A stretch of DNA of 64,000 nt from Taklimakanibacter sp050246735 (GCA_050246735.1 JBFWVM010000023.1:1-64000); one strand, 5' to 3'. Shown: positions 15,454 to 23,585, counted from the first letter of the stretch. Numbers and translations are program-made. The notes: generated by a model not told the origin, from the letters alone.

Positions 15454-18338
15454 TCGGCCGCCTCCTCCGCCGGAACGACAGCGGCGTCCTTCCGTTGATC
15501 GAGGCGGCGGGAGACAGTCGAGTCCACCGACCTGAACAGGGCTTCGATCCACGCCAGTCCCCACGGCCCCCATCTGCGCTGAAGGCGGACGTAGCGCAGC
15601 GCCGCATCCAGCGCGTCCTGTTCGAGCACGGCCGCGAAGAATTCTTCCTCGTCGGCCGCCGGGATCGTCGGGCGGCCGCGACCGTGATGGGAAGCGATCG
15701 CATGGAGCGCGAGGTCTCGCAGGTCGTCGTCCAGCCCGCCCAGAACGGACGTGTTCTTGTGAAGTGCGTCGCGGAGCGAGCCGAATTCGTGCCGATAGCC
15801 CCGGAGACCGGGGCCGCGGCCACCACTCTTCGCGTAAGGCCGCCCGTCTCTCGGAGCGCCGACTCCATCCTGCCAGCCCGTTCGACTCTTGCCGGTGTCG
15901 TGGACGGGCATTGCACGGATCAGCGCGTCGGCGAGCGGAGCCGGTAGTCCGAGCCGCTGGACCAAACTCTCCATCTCCGCCTTCGCCTCGTCGTGATGAT
16001 CAGCCAGTAGTTGCGACCGACTGGACGCCCCTGTCTCGCCGTCTATGTCCCAGTGCTTCCAGTATTCCAGCGTAGGACCATCCTCATCTTCCGTCGGACC
16101 GGGAAGCTTGGCCGACCAGGCAAGGCGCAGACGCAGACGGCGGCGAGTCGGCCCCGACATTTCCCGCAGCGCTTCCTTGCCGGCCTCTCCCAGAAATCGT
16201 GGTGGCGCTGTCAGCAGCTCCGTGTCCCGCTTGCCCTCGGCGTTAGCAGGCCCGACCAAGCGGATGACCACACCCCATTGGCGCTCCTCCTCCTTGTCAG
16301 GCTGGACGTGCATCTCTCCCTCTCGCTCGCCGCGGTCGGCAGCAAGCGATCCGCCTTCGTCCAGCCCTCCGAATACCGGTGGGAGCAGCAGCGTCGCATT
16401 TTCGAGCGCCCGCTGGATGTCTTTGGTGTCTCCGTCGAACGGCACCCGCTCCGTCTTCTTTTTCCCGCTGGTAGGAATCGTCCAAATCTCCAACACGGCA
16501 TCATCGACGGTGATCTCGCCGCGACCGACGAGCTTGCCGCTCCTGAACAGAAGAGCGCGCAAGCGCGGTGCCTCGGCGGCGTCTCCGCCATCACCTTGAG
16601 TCTTTCCCCAGGCCTTGCGGAAGGCTTTGATGCGTTTTTGCAGGACCTCGACAACTTCCCGAGTGGGCGCCTCCAGCACTTCTGCCGGCATCAGCCGCGC
16701 CGCCGCCAGCGCGTCCTCCACGCTCCGGTCAGGAAGCGCCGCGAGATGCTCGACATCGGCGCGCCACGCGACCGTGGTCTGCGGTTCGTCTTCGACGATT
16801 CCATGCAGGAAGCGCTCGACCTCGGGTCGCCCCGGATGCTCCTTGAGCGAGGTGAGCGCCCAAGCCTCGACAAGCTCGCGCTCGATCGGCACGATTTTCG
16901 GCGGCGGCGTGGACGCGGCCTCACGCGCATCCCGCGCGACAGGGCCAATATGTAACGGCGAAGCATCAAAGTCTTCAGCCGAGCGCGGCAGTTTTTCGAG
17001 CACCGCCTTGGTAGCGGCAATGCGCGCGGCCTCGGCCTTCTTCTCTTCGTTCTTCTCGGAGGCAGAAACCTTCAGGGCCGCCGGATCGTAATAGACCGTC
17101 ACCGGTGCCGGCTCGGCTTGCTCGCCGCGCCGGTTCACCCGTCCGAGCCGCTGGACCATGCGCTCCAGCGGCACGAGGTCCATGACCGCCGCGTCGGCAT
17201 CGAGATCCGCGCCGACCTCGCCCGCCGCGGTGCACACGAGGAAGCGGGTGCGTTCGTCCCTGGGCAGGTCGCGTTCGCCGTTCCTGTAGGTGAAGGCGCG
17301 GTACGTCGGCTCGCCAACCAGCTTGTCGCGCTCGTAGCCGCGGCGTGCGCCCGTCACCAGCGCGACATGGTTCTCCAGTTCCTTCTCCTTAGCCCCCCGC
17401 GCTATGGCGAGCTGCTTGCGCAACTTGAACGCCACCGCTTGGGCGTCCGTGCGGCGATCACAGAACACGACGACCGCCTGTGCCTTCCCGTCGAACGTCG
17501 CCGCGCGCCCGGCCAGCGCATCCACCAGCGCGCCCTTCGCGCTCGGGAGCGCCTCGAAGGCGACGAGCTTGGTCGGCTGCGACCGTCCGGTGCGCTGCAA
17601 CACCAGCGGATCGTCGTCGTCCTCCGCTTCCAGGCCGAAGACATCCTTTGCGCCGGTCACAACGAGCGTCGCAGACAGAGGCAGGAACCGCATCGGCGGG
17701 ACGGCTGCATCGGACGTTTCGGCACACAAGTCGCGCACGCGCCGTGCTGCCGCGTCGAAGGCAGGCGCGATGTGCGCCTCGTCCAATACAATCAGGCTGT
17801 CGGCACCCATCAGACCCGCCTGCATGGAGCGCGACCAGCGGCTCAAGCGATAGCCGGAGAACAGGAGCCTCGATCCGCCCATGTCGACCGTGCAGACCAC
17901 GATGGCCGGCGCTGCAGGATCGTAGGTCCACTCGCGGTCATCGGCGAGGCCGCCCCGCAGCGTGCAGACCGGCAGTTCCTGATCTTCCCGGAGACCGAGG
18001 CGCTGCCGTAGGTCGTTGATCAGGGGGCTATCCTGTCGCGGTCGCAGCGCATGGGCGATCTTGTCCGCCTCCGCCGTCGCCTGATCCACCACGACTCGGC
18101 GGTCCACGACATAAATCAGGCGACGCGGGAGCGTGACGTCCGGCGCGGCATACGCGCGGGCGAGCAGCCAGATCGCCATGATCGCGGTCTTGCCGAGCCC
18201 GGTGGGCAGATCGACCGCTTCCGGCAGATGGCCCTCGCGCAACCTGTCGAACAGCCGGCGCTGCCACGCCATCGGGTCGTGCCCGGTGAGGGCTTTGAAA
18301 GCCGGTGCGAACGGGATGAGCTCGGGGCGCGACGTCAT
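15450..18338 (-). CDS. cas3: Type I-G Cas3 helicase-nuclease (helicase first, HD domain C-terminal)
   Basis: A 962-residue protein predicted to unwind and degrade target DNA recruited by Cascade. The helicase half has Walker A LPTGLGKT (44-51), the DEAH box LDEAH (185-189), SAT motif LPLSATL and motif VI RMVQRLGRVNRRG. The nuclease lies at the C terminus, with ADHHDEA, the signature HDTGK (813-817) and SHHGR (883-887). The helicase-HD order is the mark of the I-G/I-U Cas3 (GSU0051 type); most Cas3 proteins have the reverse. All catalytic motifs look intact. It is the first gene of the operon, with palindromic sequence just upstream. Confidence 0.92.
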   Translation of the reverse strand: MTSRPELIPFAPAFKALTGHDPMAWQRRLFDRLREGHLPEAVDLPTGLGKTAIMAIWLLARAYAAPDVTLPRRLIYVVDRRVVVDQATAEADKIAHALRPRQDSPLINDLRQRLGLREDQELPVCTLRGGLADDREWTYDPAAPAIVVCTVDMGGSRLLFSGYRLSRWSRSMQAGLMGADSLIVLDEAHIAPAFDAAARRVRDLCAETSDAAVPPMRFLPLSATLVVTGAKDVFGLEAEDDDDPLVLQRTGRSQPTKLVAFEALPSAKGALVDALAGRAATFDGKAQAVVVFCDRRTDAQAVAFKLRKQLAIARGAKEKELENHVALVTGARRGYERDKLVGEPTYRAFTYRNGERDLPRDERTRFLVCTAAGEVGADLDADAAVMDLVPLERMVQRLGRVNRRGEQAEPAPVTVYYDPAALKVSASEKNEEKKAEAARIAATKAVLEKLPRSAEDFDASPLHIGPVARDAREAASTPPPKIVPIERELVEAWALTSLKEHPGRPEVERFLHGIVEDEPQTTVAWRADVEHLAALPDRSVEDALAAARLMPAEVLEAPTREVVEVLQKRIKAFRKAWGKTQGDGGDAAEAPRLRALLFRSGKLVGRGEITVDDAVLEIWTIPTSGKKKTERVPFDGDTKDIQRALENATLLLPPVFGGLDEGGSLAADRGEREGEMHVQPDKEEERQWGVVIRLVGPANAEGKRDTELLTAPPRFLGEAGKEALREMSGPTRRRLRLRLAWSAKLPGPTEDEDGPTLEYWKHWDIDGETGASSRSQLLADHHDEAKAEMESLVQRLGLPAPLADALIRAMPVHDTGKSRTGWQDGVGAPRDGRPYAKSGGRGPGLRGYRHEFGSLRDALHKNTSVLGGLDDDLRDLALHAIASHHGRGRPTIPAADEEEFFAAVLEQDALDAALRYVRLQRRWGPWGLAWIEALFRSVDSTVSRRLDQRKDAAVVPAEEAAE

Positions 18339-18360
18339 TGCGTCCTCATTGTTGACAATT

Positions 18361-18395
18361 CAGCATGCTGCATTCTGTGGTTGAATGCAACATTC
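18361..18395 (-). promoter_or_regulatory. Palindromic elements upstream of the cas operon
   Basis: Within 60 bp of the cas3 start lie CAGCATGCTG (18361-18370, a perfect 10-bp palindrome), the pair GCATTC/GAATGC (18370-18375 and 18383-18388) and GAATG-CAA-CATTC (18383-18395). This local sequence is poorer in GC than its surroundings and fits an operator or promoter region for the cas genes. No regulator is identified. Confidence 0.4.
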
Positions 18396-19144
18396 TTCTC
18401 TTCCTCTTGAAAAGCTCCATCTCATCATCCTAGAAAGGTTGACTATCAAAATCGACCTGCGTATGGTGCCGCGAGGGTACGGTAGGATGGCGGTCCACAC
18501 GCCGCTCAACTTGCCGATGACCGACAGTGATAACCTCCGGAGCAAGCTTGCTAATGTCCGGCACCATTGAAGACTTGGCTGATGAGGTGGAGCCTCATCA
18601 TCAGTTGCGTTCAAATCCCTGGTAGGGCCAGGGCCTCACTGCGATCTGAAGCGGCCTTGCTGGGTGCCTCCGCCTTCTGATCCGCCGCGCGATACCGCCC
18701 ATCTCTGGTGCCCCTGCCACATCCTTTGACAAAGGAGCCGCCGTGGATACGGCAACTGCCACCACTGACTCTGCCTAGACCGCTGCCTCGCGCACGGTAC
18801 CGATATGAAGCGCGCTGTATCAGGAGGCCCAACTCGGCCGCCCCTGGAACGCCGTCTATTCGGAGATCGCCGCTAATCTACGGCCGACCAGCACGGCCCA
18901 GCAGCACGCGCGCGATCACCTTCAGGAGTTCGTCAATCTGCACCGTCAAACACGGTGCCATCTGCCATGTCACGATGATCTGTCACCGCCCTTCGCGCTG
19001 CTGGAACGGGTCTCGCGGTCGAGAGTGGCGATGCCGCCTCATGATCCCGGCGCATCCGAAAGCGCGGCCCGAAGGGGCAACGCCATACTCTTCAACATCT
19101 CCTTGCGTATTGACACTGTGGATACACGCACCCATATTCCGACC
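18396..19144. other. Intergenic region with low-GC start; no intact gene seen
   Basis: About 750 bp between the divergent cas operon and the toxin-antitoxin pair. The first 150 bp are AT-richer than the rest of the window. Translated frames on both strands look like non-coding or decayed sequence, apart from a short coding-like remnant described separately at 18809-19024. No tRNA, repeat array or transposon end was seen. Confidence 0.5.
18809..19024 (+). pseudogene. Decayed gene fragment upstream of the antitoxin
   Basis: After an in-frame TGA at 18806-18808 a frame stays open for 72 codons without any ATG, GTG or TTG and runs on in the same frame into the antitoxin gene. The early part reads LYQEAQLGRPWNAVYSEIAA and TAQQHARDHLQEFVNLH, which looks like real protein with helical character, while the later part does not. 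It is probably the 3' remnant of a deleted gene. I do not recognise the family. Confidence 0.3.
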
Positions 19145-19486
19145 ATGGCAAAAACTCGTATCGCTCCCTCCCAATCCACCCGCTCCGCTACCGCCGCTGT
19201 CGTGGCACGCACCTCTGCAGCCGACGCCAAGGGCAGCATCAACCTGCGGATCGACGCGACCACCCGCCAGCTCATCGATGATGCGGCGGCGGTCTTGGGC
19301 AAGACCCGCACGGAATTTATGATCGAGAGCGCACGGCGGCAGGCGGTCGATGTGCTGCTCGACCAGCGCCTGTTCACGCTCGATCGCGAGCGCTACGACG
19401 CCTTCATGCAGGCACTCGACAATCCGCCCGCGCCAGGGCCGAAGCTCAAGGCGCTGCTGCGCCGGACCCCGGCATGGCAGAAGTAG
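19145..19486 (+). CDS. DUF1778 ribbon-helix-helix antitoxin (TacA-like)
   Basis: A 113-residue protein whose central part, INLRIDATTRQLIDDAAAVL then GKTRTEFMIESARRQA, is the DUF1778 DNA-binding fold. The C-terminal tail LFTLDRERYDAFMQALDNPP is the usual toxin-binding segment. The first 35 residues are an extra Ser/Thr/Ala-rich tail. The ATG at 19145 is preferred over a GTG at 19025, since the intervening residues are not family-like. It overlaps the GNAT toxin by 13 bp. Such antitoxins repress their own operon through the toxin-antitoxin complex. Confidence 0.88.
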   Translation: MAKTRIAPSQSTRSATAAVVARTSAADAKGSINLRIDATTRQLIDDAAAVLGKTRTEFMIESARRQAVDVLLDQRLFTLDRERYDAFMQALDNPPAPGPKLKALLRRTPAWQK

Positions 19487-20001
19487 ACGCGCCGGATCAA
19501 ACCGAACCGCAACTGTCCGCTCCCATTCCCCTAACGGCGGGGCATGATCTTTCGTCGTTCGACTGCGGCGAGCCCGCGTTGAACGACTGGCTGCGCCATC
19601 GCGCCTTGAAGAACGAAAGCCGGTTCTCGCGCACCTATGTCGTGTGCGTAGGCGATCGGGTGGTCGGCTATTTCTGCATCTCGGCCGGGTCGGTGGGCCG
19701 TGGGGCAGCCCCCGGCAAGGTGCGGCGCAATGCGCCCGACATCACTCCGGTTTCGGTCATCGGGCGGTTGGCAGTCAGCCGCTCCCATGCGGGCAAGGGC
19801 CTCGGCGCTGACTTGCTGTCGGATGCGCTGCGCCGGATCGCGGTGGCCTCACGGAGCACCGGCATCGGGGCGGTTCTGGTGCACGCCAAGGACGATGCGG
19901 CGAAGCGCTTCTATCTGCGCTGTGCCGAGTTCATCGAGTATCCCGAGGACAGCCCGACGTTGTTCCTGCCCATCGAAACCGTGGCCGCAGGATTCGGCTA
20001 G
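19474..20001 (+). CDS. GNAT-family acetyltransferase toxin (TacT-like)
   Basis: A 175-residue GNAT enzyme paired with the DUF1778 antitoxin. Members of this family acetylate the amino group of charged tRNAs and stop translation. Family marks are HDLSSFDCGEPALNDWLRHR near the start, the acetyl-CoA loop RSHAGKGLGADLL and the C-terminal KRFYLRCAEFIEYPED with the conserved Tyr. The gene looks intact. The 13-bp overlap with the antitoxin indicates coupled translation. Confidence 0.9.
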   Translation: MAEVDAPDQTEPQLSAPIPLTAGHDLSSFDCGEPALNDWLRHRALKNESRFSRTYVVCVGDRVVGYFCISAGSVGRGAAPGKVRRNAPDITPVSVIGRLAVSRSHAGKGLGADLLSDALRRIAVASRSTGIGAVLVHAKDDAAKRFYLRCAEFIEYPEDSPTLFLPIETVAAGFG

Positions 20002-20209
20002 GCATCACGAATCTGCGCAGGAAACCGTTCAAAGGACTGGTGAACGTGGCAACCCTCGGACAGGGATCGTCGACGCATATCGCTAAGCTCGACCACGGAT
20101 TTCGAGCGAAAGCGGACTCTACGCCCCGCCTTTTCTACGCCAGCGCACTTGTTCACGCGACGGCGAGACCAGGGCTATTGGCATTCGCATCCAGGCTACC
20201 TACGGCGGA

Positions 20210-20440
20210 TTATGCCGCCGCGCGAGCCGCTGCCCGATAGAGGCCATAGCCGACCTTAACAAGCAGCCCTTCGTCGCACATGCGAGCCAAGTAGCAACGG
20301 GGAACCCCTATGTCTGTCAGATCGCGCGTCCGCACCACGCCGCGCTCCTGCGCTAAAGCGACCGCCCGCTCTCTCAATGACGGCTTCGGCCCTCCCGCAA
20401 GGCGTCTTGCGTCTGCGCGGTCCCGGTCCCGTTTTCGCAT
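20210..20440 (-). pseudogene. Truncated AbiEi-like antitoxin (N-terminal domain only)
   Basis: The 76 residues include SLRERAVALAQERGVVRTRD, LTDIGVPRCYLARMC and LLVKVGYGLYRA, the winged-helix N-terminal domain of type IV AbiEi-family antitoxins and related regulators. Intact members continue for another 100 or more residues; here the frame ends after RAAARAAA at a TAA. No AbiEii nucleotidyltransferase partner is present. It is most likely a remnant, though a stand-alone DNA-binding domain cannot be excluded. The ATG at 20440 is the likely start. Confidence 0.6.
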
Positions 20441-20586
20441 TTTGGGGTGGTCTGGCGTAGAACGGCTTAGGGAAATCGAGTATTCGTAGTTCGTGGTTTC
20501 GTCGAACCCGAGGAGCCAATTTCCCAAAAGGCGAGCGCGCCGTGGCTCTCCTCTCTTTCGATCTCTAACCTTTGAAAGCGAGCGCT

Positions 20587-20807
20587 ATGTCTCAGCTGAC
20601 TGTCCGGAACGTCAGCGCACAGCTTGTTCGTTCGCTGAAGCAGCGGGCAGCGGCGCACGGCCGTTCTGCCGAGGCCGAGCATCGGGAAATTCTCCGGGAA
20701 GCCCTCCTTGAGGCGAGGAAGACTTCGCCTCCCGCGCGAGGGCGTTGCGCCACCGTCTGCGCTCTACCGCGGATGGCAGTGAGATCATCCGCGCCGGTCG
20801 TGATTGA
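20587..20807 (+). pseudogene. FitA/VapB-like antitoxin gene broken by a one-base frameshift
   Basis: The frame starts SQLTVRNVSAQLVRSLKQRA, then HGRSAEAEHREILREALL, a ribbon-helix-helix antitoxin. After codon LLEA near 20722 the frame turns to low-complexity Arg/Pro residues, but the neighbouring frame continues with GEEDFASRARALRHRLRST and ends SEIIRAGRD at TGA 20805-20807, the usual C terminus of this family. Inserting one base near 20720-20725 restores a normal 70-80 residue antitoxin. No PIN-domain toxin follows, so the pair has lost both functions. Confidence 0.7.
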
Positions 20808-20921
20808 CGTGCTGAAGACGGCGCCGGTCGCGGTTCCCCATCCCGATGCGCCAACTCGCCGCTTCCGCCGCGCTTGGCTGCCGATCTCGACCACCCAGCC
20901 TGAGGGGGCGTGTCGCAGACC

Positions 20922-22025
20922 CTATCTCGCCAATGAATAGCTCGTGCTGCGCCCGCCCGCATCGTCCTTCACGAGCACGCCGCCCGCCACGAGGTCGTTG
21001 ATGTCGCGCAGGGCCGTGTCGGGCGAGGTCTTGGTCAGCGCCGCCCATTTCGAGGAGGTGAGCTTGCCTTCGAAACCGTCCAACAGTCGATTGACGACCT
21101 TGCGCTGGCGATCGTTGCGCGGCTGCCCGGCCATCGCCTCCCAGAAGCGGGCCTTGCGAAGCACGTTGGCCAGGATCGCCTCGGCGCCGTCGAACGCGCG
21201 GTCGAGGCAGCCCAGGAACCAGTGAAGCCAGACGGTGATGTTCAAGCCGCCTTTCTGGGTTCGTTCGAGGGCGGCATAGTAGTCCTTCCGCTCCAGGCGG
21301 ATCTGCGCAGACATGCTGTAGAAGCGTTGCGGACTGCCTTCCGACCGCGCCAGCATCATGTCGGCGATGGCGCGGGCGATCCGGCCGTTGCCGTCCTCGA
21401 AGGGATGGATGGTGACGAACCAGAGGTGGGCGACCGCCGCCTTCAGGACGGGGTCGAGCCGCTCGTCGCCGTTGAACCATTCGATTAACGCTGTCATCTC
21501 GCCATCGAGCCGCGGCGCCGCCGGCGCTTGATAGTGCACCTTCTCGCGGCCGGTCGGACCGGACACGACCTGCATGGGGCCTGACGCCTCGCCGCGCCGG
21601 GCACCGACGATGATCTTGGTCATGCCGCTGCGTCCAGTCGGGAACAGCGCCGAATGCCAGGCGAACAGCCGCTCGTCCGTGAGCGGCGCCCTGTAGTTCC
21701 GGGTGGCGTCGAGCATCATCTCGACGACGCCTTCGACATTGCGGTCGGCCGGCGCCAATGCGCCGATGTCCCTGCCGAGGCGGCGGGCGATGGAAGAGCG
21801 CACCTGCTCCTTGTCGAGAATCTCGCCCTCGATCTCGCTGGATTTGAGCACATCCTCGGTCAGGGTCTGCAGGACGGCCTCGGCGCGCAGTTCGAACCCC
21901 AGCGCCTCCATGCGCCCGAGCAACCGGCCCTGCCGGTAACGCACGGCGGCCAACTGCCCGGCAAGGTCCCGGCTGCTCCATTCGAACTTGGGCCAGCCTT
22001 CAAGCTCATGAATATAAGCCACCAT
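20922..22025 (-). CDS. Fic-domain protein with DUF4172 N terminus (class II, self-inhibited)
   Basis: A 367-residue protein. Residues 1-85 match the DUF4172 type (HELEGWPKFEWSSRDL). The Fic core carries HPFEDGNGRIAR (His207), the motif for transferring AMP or another nucleotide moiety to a protein hydroxyl. The inhibitory motif [S/T]xxxE[G/N] is present N-terminally as SSEIEG (Ser62, Glu66, Gly67), so activity should be held in check intramolecularly. The C-terminal 80 residues read as a winged helix (TSPDTALRDINDLVAGGVLV), so the protein may bind DNA. The ATG at 22025 follows GGAG, and three promoter repeats lie upstream. Confidence 0.9.
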   Translation of the reverse strand: MVAYIHELEGWPKFEWSSRDLAGQLAAVRYRQGRLLGRMEALGFELRAEAVLQTLTEDVLKSSEIEGEILDKEQVRSSIARRLGRDIGALAPADRNVEGVVEMMLDATRNYRAPLTDERLFAWHSALFPTGRSGMTKIIVGARRGEASGPMQVVSGPTGREKVHYQAPAAPRLDGEMTALIEWFNGDERLDPVLKAAVAHLWFVTIHPFEDGNGRIARAIADMMLARSEGSPQRFYSMSAQIRLERKDYYAALERTQKGGLNITVWLHWFLGCLDRAFDGAEAILANVLRKARFWEAMAGQPRNDRQRKVVNRLLDGFEGKLTSSKWAALTKTSPDTALRDINDLVAGGVLVKDDAGGRSTSYSLAR

Positions 22026-22123
22026 ATTCTCCGCGCTGCTTACGGTGAATATGGTCGATATTCTCCGCATCCGCAAGATTATTCTCCGCATTATATGCGG
22101 TTAATGGTGTCACTAAACTCCGC
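22025..22123 (-). promoter_or_regulatory. fic promoter with three 10-bp direct repeats
   Basis: GCGGAGAATA (reverse strand) occurs exactly at 22025-22034, 22059-22068 and 22080-22089, with a related GCGGAGTTT at 22115-22123. A perfect TATAAT sits inside the inverted repeat CCGCAT-ATA-ATGCGG at about 22088-22102. The two upstream copies are 21 bp apart, two helical turns. The first copy includes the bases just before the fic ATG. The arrangement fits cooperative autoregulation, perhaps by the Fic protein's own C-terminal winged helix. Confidence 0.6.
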
Positions 22124-22292
22124 AAAGCCTCGCCGGTCCTCCGACCTGTTGCGTCACCCCTGAGCCAACCGCCTGTCATCCCGCCACGCTTCCTCGCCGC
22201 CAAGGAGGCCGTGCGCTTTCCGACGCTCTCGGTCCGTATCTTGCAGTCGCCCATCTCCGGGCGCCGTCTCGGTGCCAATGGGAGACAGCCAT

Positions 22293-22487
22293 ATGCCCAC
22301 GATCAAGGAAGTCGTCACGATCGAGGGTCACGATCGCGCATTCGAGCTGACGGTCCACTGGCCGACAATAGGCAGGAGCGCCGTTAACCTGCAGGAGATT
22401 GCGCAGACCGCCTGGCTCTCGCCGGACAAGGCGGTCGAGGTGGACGGCGTCAAAGTAAAGGTGCGGGAGCTCGGCCGGGCGCGTTGA
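22293..22487 (+). CDS. Small hypothetical protein
   Basis: A 64-residue acidic-to-neutral protein beginning MPTIKEVVTIEGHDRAFELT and ending KVRELGRAR. The ATG at 22293 follows GGGAG. I do not recognise a family. The pattern of alternating charged and hydrophobic residues and the codon usage look coding, and the reading frame is compact. It lies between the Fic gene and the LacI gene, at the likely right edge of the accessory region. Confidence 0.45.
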   Translation: MPTIKEVVTIEGHDRAFELTVHWPTIGRSAVNLQEIAQTAWLSPDKAVEVDGVKVKVRELGRAR

Positions 22488-22580
22488 GCCGAATCGACGG
22501 GGCAGTGATGGCGGTTCCCGCCGGACTGATCCGGCACACGGCCGCAGAGGGGTTGGCGGCGGCGACAAAGGCGAAGCAGG

Positions 22581-23585
22581 TCATATATCGGGGCGGCACG
22601 CCGCAAGCCGTGGAGGCAGCTCTATGAAGCATCCAGGAAGGACGGCGCCTTGTTGCTGTTCCAGGATGCGTTCGCCGGCGATGCGGCCGATCTCGTGCGG
22701 ATCCTGGTCGATCGAGGTGACATGCCGGGCGCTGAGGAGCGGGATCTCCCTGAGGTCGAAACCGGCAATGCCTATATCGTCTCGCCGGCCGGGGGCGTAT
22801 TCGTCCAGAGCCTTGACGGCGCCAATCGCCATGAGATTGTTGGTGACGAACATGCAGTCGAACGTGGTCCGCTCTTCGAGCAGGCGTCGCATCGCTTCAT
22901 AGCCGCCGTCGATGCGATTGTTTCCGTGTTCGACACGCAGGACGTCGAGAGCGTTCGTCCGCTTTGCCTCGGCGAGAAAGCCCTGGAGCCTGGCATCGCT
23001 CGTCGGATTCGCCGGCCCGGCGATGCAGACGGCATGATGATAGTCGGCAGCTTGAAGATGCCGCGCCGCGAGCGCCCCGCCCGACACGTTGTCGGTCAGG
23101 ATCGTATCATAGGCATTGCCCGGGATCGCCCGGTCGACAACGACAACCGGGATGCCGGCCTCGACAACCTTTCCGAGATCGGTCTCGTCCGACGACGGCG
23201 CTATCACGACGCCGCCCACGCGCTCGGCCAGCGCGACGTCCAGATAATGACGCTCCTTGTCCGGATCGTCGTCCGAGCTGCCGATGAAGACGCAGGTGTC
23301 GCGCGGCCGGCAGACCTGCTCCAGCCCGCGCGCAAGACGCGTGAAGAAGGTGTTCTCGAAATCCGGCACGATCAAAGCCCAAAGATGCGAGGTCGACGTG
23401 CGCATGCGCTGGGCGGTGCGGCTGGGCAGGTAGCCGAGCTCAGACACCGACGCCTTGACGCGCTCGGCGAGATCGTCCCGCACCTTCTGGCCATTGACCA
23501 CGCGAGAGACCGTTGCCGCCGATACTTTGGCATGACGGGCCACATCGTAGATTGTTGCAGTCAAAACCCGATCCCCGACACCCAT
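22581..23585 (-). CDS. LacI-family transcriptional repressor
   Basis: A 334-residue regulator. The N-terminal helix-turn-helix ATIYDVARHAKVSAATVSRV and hinge (VNGQKVRDD) are canonical, followed by a periplasmic-binding-type sensor domain (LWALIVPDFENTFFTRLARG to FVTNNLMAIGAVKAL). It is the last gene of a leftward operon for uptake and oxidation of a small amine. Two near-identical palindromes of LacI type in that operon's promoter (28305-28337) are its probable operators. The ATG at 23585 is given; a TTG at 23564 (giving LTATIYDVA) is about as likely. Confidence 0.9.
   Translation of the reverse strand: MGVGDRVLTATIYDVARHAKVSAATVSRVVNGQKVRDDLAERVKASVSELGYLPSRTAQRMRTSTSHLWALIVPDFENTFFTRLARGLEQVCRPRDTCVFIGSSDDDPDKERHYLDVALAERVGGVVIAPSSDETDLGKVVEAGIPVVVVDRAIPGNAYDTILTDNVSGGALAARHLQAADYHHAVCIAGPANPTSDARLQGFLAEAKRTNALDVLRVEHGNNRIDGGYEAMRRLLEERTTFDCMFVTNNLMAIGAVKALDEYAPGRRDDIGIAGFDLREIPLLSARHVTSIDQDPHEIGRIAGERILEQQQGAVLPGCFIELPPRLAACRPDI

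Noticed and set aside
18339..22560. Transposase or integrase remnants in the island
   Set aside because: No conserved motif of either enzyme type and no terminal inverted repeats were found.
10840..22560. Second copy of the tRNA-Asn 3' end as attR
   Set aside because: I looked for the T-arm plus acceptor sequence on both strands in the island and beyond its right edge and saw none; a computed search could still find a short or imperfect copy.
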